The position numbers and the translations under genes are program-made. Below the pieces are notes generated by a model that saw only the letters and a program-made list of their open reading frames with translations, was not told the origin of the DNA and ran no database searches. A stretch of DNA of 25,025 bases from Plakobranchus ocellatus (taxonomy: Eukaryota > Mollusca > Gastropoda > Plakobranchidae): contig BLXT01004325.1 in NCBI GenBank assembly GCA_019648995.1, positions 26,758 to 51,782 of the forward strand, written 5' to 3'. Every line of letters starts with the position of its first letter. The stretch's first letter is position 1. Below are positions 19,602-25,025 of the stretch, in pieces.

Positions 19602-19973
19602 TAATAATATTAGTAATCATAATAATGGGTGATTTAAATGCAAAATTTGGGGATGGAAGATTTGAAGATGCTGTTGGGCCAAGTGGCATAGGGACTGTAA
19701 ATGAACGTGGAAGTAGGTGTATTGAATGGTGCCAAATCAATGATTTTACCATCACAAATACATGGTATCAAAACCATTCTAGGCGACAGTGCACTTGGAA
19801 AATTCGTCAAAACATCGCAGTCACTGTCGGGAGCCAACTGTGATTCAGATCATATTCCAGGAATGTGTATATTTCAGATAAAACTTAAGAAATTAAGTAA
19901 GGCAAAGGATAATCCTAAATTCCAAATAGACTTGCTAAAATCTTACGAAGAACTAAGAGACAAATTGCTATAG
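19334..19973 (+). pseudogene. LINE copy c endonuclease remnant
   Basis: Open from 19334 to 19843: KTLIYSGRHIHERGVGILFD, ISDRVDVIKLVAKPLNLGII, an isoleucine run from the ATA repeat, MGDLNAKFGDGRFEDAVG, TVNERGSRCIEWCQIND. A ~57-bp loss at about 19800 removes the stretch holding IDYI. The SDH motif (CDSDHIPGMC) lies in an overlapping frame up to 19973. It has FGDGRFEDAV where copies a and b share NGDERFQDVV, making it the outlier in this region. Confidence 0.75.
19541..19620. repeat. (ATA)n microsatellite inside LINE copy c endonuclease
   Basis: About 80 bp of AAT-type triplets, in frame as isoleucine codons just before MGDLNAK. It is the shortest of the three array copies. Confidence 0.95.
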
Positions 19974-20511
19974 CTGTGCGTAACAAATATGGGATTCTAA
20001 GTAACATCTCAGAAGAAGAATTATGGTCAGAATTGAAAACTTCACTCAATGAGTCAGAAAAAAACGTTCCCAAAAAATATTGTTAAAAATGAGCATAAGA
20101 AATGGATAAACAAAAACATATTCGACTTAATGGAAGAAAGGCGCAAATCAAAAAATGTAGAAGCCAAATACAAAGACCTAAACAGAAATATTAAAATAAA
20201 ATGCAACGCGGCTAAAGAAGAATAGGTTAATCAACAATGCCAGGAAATAAAGCAAAAGCTAAATATACACAGCAAATTCATGCATGCTAAAATTAAGGAT
20301 GTCAGTGGTAAGAAAATCAAATGCAGTAGCCCTGGCTGAATCAAATCAAAAGATGGAACAATGTTAATGGAAAAGAAGGAAATACTAAACAGATGGTCAG
20401 AATATGTTGTAGGTCTTCTAAAAGATTATAGGTGCAATAACCCAAAATAGAGAAAAACATAGAAGGTGCAACTATCCTTAAAAAAAGAGGTAGAAGCAGC
20501 AATAAAGAAAA

Positions 20512-21783
20512 ATGAAAAATAGAAAAGCTACAGGACCAGATAATATACCAGTAGAAATAATTAAAGCATTAGATAATTTAGGAATAGATCTGACAGCAAA
20601 ACTTCTTAATGCAATATACGATAGTGGTACAATTCCAGAGGATCTTTGTAAATTTGTTTTTAAAGTACTGCGTAAAACACCAGGAGCAACAGAATGTGAA
20701 CTTCATAGAACAATCAGTTTAATGAGCCATTTTACAAAAATCCTGTTACGCATCTTGATGCACAGAATGCGCAAGAGTCTAAGACCAGGAACATCTGCAG
20801 TTCAGTTTGGTTTTATGCCTGATAAAAAGACTAGAAATGCAATATTCATTTTATCAATGCTTATGGAAAGATCTTCGACTCTGTTTCATTGATTATTCTA
20901 AGGTTTTGACAAAGTAAGACATGTATAGCTGTTTCGTATGCTAGAAAAATTAGACATCGATGGGAAAGATCTGAGAATAATCAGAAATTTATACTGGGAT
21001 CAGACTGGATCTGTACTGTAAGAATTGAAGGAGAACATAGTGATTTCAAACCCATCAAAAGAGGTATGAGGCAGGAATGTGTAATATCTCCTGATCTTTT
21101 TAACTTACAGTGATGATACAGTTTTAATAGCAGAATCTGGCGACCAACTCCAAAAACTTCTAGATACTGTAGTTTTAGGGAGCGAAAGAATGGGCCTGTC
21201 TTTGGATGTAAAGAAAACGGAATGTATGGTCATCTCAAAGAAATCCTCTAACCCCAAGTGCAATCTCATTAGCAAAGGCGAACAAATCAAACAAGTTACA
21301 AAATTCAAATATCTAGGTCACCTGATAGCATCAGATGGCAGATGCACAAGTGAAATGAATAAAAGTATAGCTACGGCCAAAGATACATTCCAAAAAAATG
21401 AAAGCAATTCTGGAAAATAGAAACATAATATGAAAACGAAAATAAGGGTAATTAAAACATATGTATGGTCAGTGCTTGTGTATGGTAGTGAGTGTTGGAC
21501 AATAGACAAAGAAATAGAGAAAAAAACTAGAAGCAGTAGAGATGTGGTTTATCAAAAGAATGATGGGGATATCATGGACAGAAAAAAGTCAAATGAATTG
21601 GCAGTGAAAGAGGCTTATCTCGAGGGATCACTAATTAAAACCATAAGACAGAGGCAACTACAGTTTTTAGGCCATCTTTGCCAACAGAAGGGTTTTGAAC
21701 ACTTAGCAATCACTGGAAAGATTGAAGGCAAACGCAGTAGAGGTAGACAGAGAATAACTTTTATTGAAAATCTTAAGTCATGA
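20512..21783 (+). pseudogene. LINE copy c reverse transcriptase and C-terminal remnant
   Basis: Segments in order: KNRKATGPDNIPVEIIKALD, HRTISLMSHFTKILLRIL, QFGFMPDKKTRNAIFIL (20512-20892). Then come the frameshifted first catalytic segment (about 20880-20915), RGMRQECVISPDLFN, the shared join to DD at about 21104-21110, and the thumb MGLSLDVKKTECMVISKK, KYLGHLIASDGRC (21190-21420). The C-terminal domain (21430-21783) is the only copy in the array: VWSVLVYGSECWTIDKEIEK, then RQRQLQFLGHLCQQKG and GKIEGKRSRGRQ. It also has a frameshift near 21540 in the EMW-type region. Not functional. Confidence 0.82.
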
Positions 21784-21882
21784 GCAATGGGCAGGGGTAG
21801 CAATAACAGCTTTATAAGGTTAACTGAGAATAGGTCTGAGTGGAGGAACAATGATTGCCAATATCTGTTCAGACAAAGTACC

Positions 21883-21935
<53 letters not shown>
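21883..21935. repeat. (TGA)n tail of LINE copy c
   Basis: About 53 bp of uninterrupted TGA/GAT triplets between GTACC and the right target-site duplication. It marks the 3' terminus of the element. Confidence 0.95.
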
Positions 21936-21937
<2 letters not shown>

Positions 21938-21946
21938 TCATTTATT
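21936..21946. repeat. Right target-site duplication of the LINE (AATCATTTATT)
   Basis: Exact copy of 19317-19327. Host sequence TTTATTAATAAACATTTC continues from it, so 21947 onward was originally contiguous with the end of the repeated host DNA. Confidence 0.9.
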
Positions 21947-22045
21947 AATAAACATTTCTTACCATCATTATTTTAACGTTCTTATTGTTATTGTTGTAAA
22001 ATTGAAAATGACAAAAGAAAAATAATTCTCTTTTTTTTTTAACAG

Positions 22046-22128
22046 ATGGTGTTGGAGCATCTAAGTTCTCTTGGTTGCTTGTAGCTGTTGGTCTCTTGAC
22101 AACCTGGCAACTGCAGCAGCAGCTTTAA
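22046..22128 (+). CDS. Last coding exon: hydrophobic C-terminal tail, likely GPI-attachment signal
   Basis: Preceded by a strong acceptor (T10 then AACAG). Entry phase 1: the G ending B3 plus AT makes an Asp codon, then GVGASKFSWLLVAVGLLTTW and QLQQQL, then TAA at 22126-22128. The tail has small residues (D-G-V-G-A-S) suited to a GPI cleavage site, then K and a hydrophobic run of about 13 residues. That run is short for a membrane span but usual for a GPI signal. Other frames stop after 12 and 5 codons. Phase agreement with B3 supports them being one gene. A secreted or single-pass protein remains possible; the polar QLQQQL end is somewhat unusual for a GPI signal. Confidence 0.6.
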
Positions 22129-22905
22129 ATAGGAGCATCATGGTTGGTTTAAGCTTTTAAGCACATGGATAAAAAAGAACTTTTTTTCCTTAATATTGTA
22201 CTTGTAAATGTAATACTATTATTTTTTTTTAAATGTCCACTTCTGTACCTAGGTTTGCAAGATATGCTTTTCAATGTAATGACATTTATTTTTTTTTAGA
22301 AGTGAAAAATGGCTTCGTTTTTGTTTTTTTTTTAACTGCCTAAGATCAAAATCAAGGAAAGACCACAATATTTGTGGCCAGTGACGAGGTGACATTACTG
22401 CTTAATCTTTTCTCAATCTGTTTGTTTAATATTTTATATGTATGCTTTTTATTTTCTCTTCTTTCTCAATTTTTTCTGTAAAGTGCCATAAGTAATACAT
22501 TTTCATGAGTGAATCAGTCACTTACATGGTCGTTAGTATCAGCTTGTTTGTATTTATTCTTGCAAAAAAAATTAATCCAAAGCGTCGACTCTGATTTGCT
22601 GCTGTTTTCTTTTTTTTTTTTTTTAATTATTTTATTGCTTTCTTTTTCTTTTACATATAAGGTTTGCCTGTTAGTAGTTTCTTTCTCTTTAATTTGACAG
22701 GATTTGTTATCCAAGTTTTGAAACAATGTAGATTTTTCTGAAACAATTTAATTTAAGACTTTTCAATAGCAATATACCAGAATCAAAGAGATATGCAGTA
22801 CCCTACATTATTATGTCGATGTTTCAAGCAGATAAGAGTTTTGACAAACTCAATTTTTGTTATTTTAATGACATTATACTGTTAGCTTAAGGAGAAAGAA
22901 GTCTG

Positions 22906-22911
22906 AATAAA
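22906..22911 (+). terminator. Candidate polyadenylation signal AATAAA
   Basis: First canonical hexamer after the TAA at 22126. T-rich DNA follows. Further candidates lie at 23270-23275 and 24297-24302; nothing in the sequence shows which is used. Confidence 0.3.
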
Positions 22912-25011
22912 ATTTAGATTAGCATTCTATATTTTTTTTATTTTATAATCAATTCTAATGAAACGTCTGATTGCAATTTTTCTATGCATGGCAGTAAATG
23001 TCAATTTGTTGTGTGTGCTCATTGTAAATGTTGCTTGAATAATTGATAGCGGCCATAACCTGCAACTAAAAGTAGTAAAAGTCTAACTTTTACAAAATGT
23101 GTTTTTCTTGCACTTATATTAAAAAGATATATAAATATATATTATGTATGTTATAGTGGACCATAATTATGTCATTATCTAGATTGCCTTAAGGCACTGA
23201 TTTTGATATCAACTTATTGCTTTTTTTTTGTTTTTCATATTTGTGTGGTCATGAGCTATTACAGTGACTAATAAATATTTCAATGAGCAGTAAAGCTTGC
23301 ACTAGGTGGGATCATATTAAAATTTATGTATTAGAAGAAAGAAAATTATTTTGAAATGATTCTTATTATTTATTATTGATTATTATTTGTTAATTTCCAC
23401 TTTAAAAAATGTAAAAACAAAAATTTTTAAAATAAAAACGAGAGGACAGAGATTAGATAAAAACATAGCTCATCCTGTCGTTATGTTTATAAGTAACAAA
23501 TGACTGAACAAAATATTGGAAGGGTCTTTAAAAATAGATTTATTATCATGTTTGATCGTTATATTCTCACCTCATAACTTCTGCAAAATGTATATCAAGC
23601 AATTGAAATTGAGTTCTCTAGTTTCAAAAACAATGTTGAGATTGTAACATCTCCATCACAGATAACCTTTGGTAAAAGCTGAACAAAGGTATTGTAGGGG
23701 AGAAAGAGAGAGAGCAAGTAAAATATGTACATGTGAATGTAAAAAGATCATTGGAAATGAATAGGTCTGTATCAGACATGTATAAGAAAGGCACATGTCA
23801 ATGTTAATGTTTTACAACATAAATCAAGGATCTTTTTTGCCTTAATTCAGATTTTGTCAAGCCCAAAAATGTAGAGTAATTCAATTTTCGCAAAGTCAGA
23901 AGACATGAAGTAAGATTTCGTAGTGCACATTATTATGCATCAAAGTATAAACGTGTGAAGGTAATTTACTGTCTCCATATGTATCAGTACTTGAGGAACT
24001 TTGACTTTTTTGTGTATATTACATTTGTATTGAATTAGGCTTTGCAGTCCACAATATTGGAAATGTGCAGAGTTTAAAAAAAATAATTCTGTTGATGTTT
24101 TTAATGTTCAAAATGTTCTTTATACATACCTAAGCTTGTCAAGTTTTTATCGTTCATACAAAAAGTGTCTTACTCTTTAGTCCTAGTCTCACCCTGATTG
24201 GATTTCTAGTAAAAATTTGTGCTCATGTTGCCAGCTCTGATTCATTTATTTTTAAGTGTAATAAGAAAAAAAATACGCTCGATTTTCTTTTTGAACAATA
24301 AAAAAAAGATGTTTCGCTTAAAACTATTTTGGGTTGTTCTGTTCATTATTACGCTGCATTTCTTGTTTTGTTTTGTTTTGCTTAGTAAGTGCTGATTTTT
24401 TAAAATTTTGTATTCCAGCTTAGTGAAGAAAAAAATGACCTTTCACTTAGCAACATTATTCTTTCTGTTCCCTTGATACTTCTCGCCTCCCTAACTGGTT
24501 TCTGTAACAACTGTGTGGGAAAAAACTCAGCGGGAAGTTTTATCATTACATATTTATCTTCAAAGCAGGGATGACCCTTGATCTTTTTGCAGCTGCAAAC
24601 CAAAAAGAACGGGAAAAAAATTTATAATATCTTTTATTTGTACAAAATGGTAAAAAAAAAAAAATAAATAAATAACTGTATATCGTTTGGCAGAACACTC
24701 AAATTTTCCAAACTGAACTTTGGGGAATAAACATAGTCTCTGAAATTTCAAATTGTCTTGTGCAGGATATTGTGAAATCACTTCGGTAGCCTTTATTGCT
24801 TAATGCCTTTTTTTTTCTTTTTGGAGGCTAATTGACGTTGATGCCTTGCACTGCTTTGGCCTTTCTGCTCGTTGTAAATTTTTTTTTTTCCTCTTTTGCT
24901 GCAAAATCAAAACAGTCTTCACACCTTAGCTATTGAGATTAATTCACTCGACCAAATGGATTCATTATAGGCCTATGCATTGGTAACAGAAAATGCAATG
25001 CACAAGTTTTA

Positions 25012-25025
25012 GAGGGGGGGGGGGG
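25012..25025. repeat. Poly-G run at the window end
   Basis: Thirteen or more G at the very end of an otherwise AT-rich window. It may be a short homopolymer in the genome or a sequence-quality effect at a contig edge. Confidence 0.6.

Larger units (their letters stand above)
14986..21498. repeat. Tandem unit 3 of 3, continuing into the intact LINE 3' end
   Basis: Begins at the same LINE-to-GCAGTTACAT junction as unit 2. At the position where units 1 and 2 stop (GTGTTGG), this copy continues without a break into the LINE 3' end. It is therefore the unit that keeps the original right flank. It carries the only intact exon B, and the fuller intron including the block lost from unit 2. Confidence 0.9.
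19328..21935 (+). mobile_element. RTE-like LINE copy c, 5'-truncated, with complete 3' end
   Basis: 2608 bp between two AATCATTTATT repeats. It starts within the endonuclease gene and ends in a (TGA)n tail, a common kind of RTE 3' end. This is the only array copy that continues past the GTGTTGG point where the unit junctions cut the others. Internal deletions relative to copy b: about 66 bp at about 19515 and about 57 bp at about 19800 in the endonuclease. Type call rests on recognisable endonuclease and reverse transcriptase segments resembling BovB/CFDP2-like proteins; exact clade not verified. Confidence 0.88.
18311..22045 (+). other. Intron between B3 and the last exon (3735 bp), holding LINE copy c
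   Basis: From GTACTA to acceptor TTTTTTTTTTAACAG. 18311-19316 is host DNA repeated in all units. 19317-21946 is the LINE with its duplicated target site. 21947-22045 is the continuation of the host intron. Removing the LINE restores the pre-insertion intron. Confidence 0.55.
22129..25025 (+). other. Probable 3' untranslated region and downstream AT-rich flank
   Basis: No further exon or RNA gene was seen. Many poly-T and poly-A runs are present. Candidate poly(A) signals AATAAA stand at 22906-22911, 23270-23275 and 24297-24302; the first gives a 3' UTR of about 0.8 kb. Short open frames on either strand lack motifs. The window ends in a run of G. Confidence 0.45.

Noticed and set aside
19522..19837. 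Minus-strand frames across the ATA repeat of copy c
   Set aside because: They are antisense readings of the endonuclease and of a simple repeat.
2389..21498. Simple non-allelic homologous recombination between LINEs as the origin of the array
   Set aside because: The joined points are not homologous positions in the LINE: an internal reverse transcriptase point is joined to the sequence following the old copy's 3' end.
2389..21498. CRISPR array or other bacterial repeat system
   Set aside because: The repeats are kilobase-sized with splice signals and LINE content; there are no short spaced repeats or bacterial genes.
6589..21935. An active retrotransposon
   Set aside because: All copies are 5'-truncated and carry frameshifts, and the segment before the second catalytic motif is missing in all three array copies.
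21615..21941. Minus-strand frame with a poly-histidine start
   Set aside because: The histidines are the reverse reading of the GAT tail, and the rest is antisense to the LINE C-terminal region.
22509..22726. Short overlapping frames on both strands in the 3' region
   Set aside because: Low-complexity poly-T/poly-A translations with no motif.

Overview
The window is AT-rich animal nuclear DNA. It has no compact gene order, but it holds short exons bounded by GT/AG splice sites, long introns full of repeats, RTE/BovB-like non-LTR retrotransposon remains, LTR sequence, and ATA and GAT microsatellites. The retroelement style fits a lophotrochozoan, perhaps a mollusc, but this is a guess from the repeat families.

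Layout: 1-195 is the 3' end of an LTR. 196-1584 is unassigned. About 1585-2387 is an old LINE remnant that keeps its endonuclease region and 3' tail but has lost the reverse transcriptase. 2389-21498 is a direct array of three ~6.2-6.5 kb units (2389-8603, 8604-14985, 14986-21498). Each unit is host DNA followed by a 5'-truncated LINE cut at the same internal point. Only the third LINE runs on to its real 3' end (GAT tail, 11-bp target-site duplication). The second unit also carries a nested 1238-bp solo LTR of the same family as the fragment at the window start. 21947-25025 is single-copy flank.

The host DNA in the units looks like part of a plus-strand gene for a small six-cysteine surface protein. 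Exon A (109 bp, three copies: 2886, 9105, 15490) and exon B (143 bp, intact only at 18168-18310) join in phase. The last coding exon (22046-22128) also joins B in phase and encodes a hydrophobic tail that looks like a GPI-attachment signal. A plus B is exactly 84 codons with phase-1 borders on both sides, so the triplication copied a cassette able to add domains in frame. In units 1 and 2 exon B is broken (lost acceptor, 1-nt deletion, stop codon), while all three A copies remain open with good splice sites. A1 and A2 differ only at amino-acid-changing codons clustered around the second cysteine. The gene's upstream exons were not found. Its function is unknown; the exon model is inferred from splice sites and phase, with no transcript evidence.

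The retroelement genes are all broken and share the same lesions, which shows the LINE was already dead when the array was made. Unit relationships conflict along their length (units 1 and 2 group by exon B and endonuclease, units 2 and 3 by part of the reverse transcriptase), suggesting later exchange between units.
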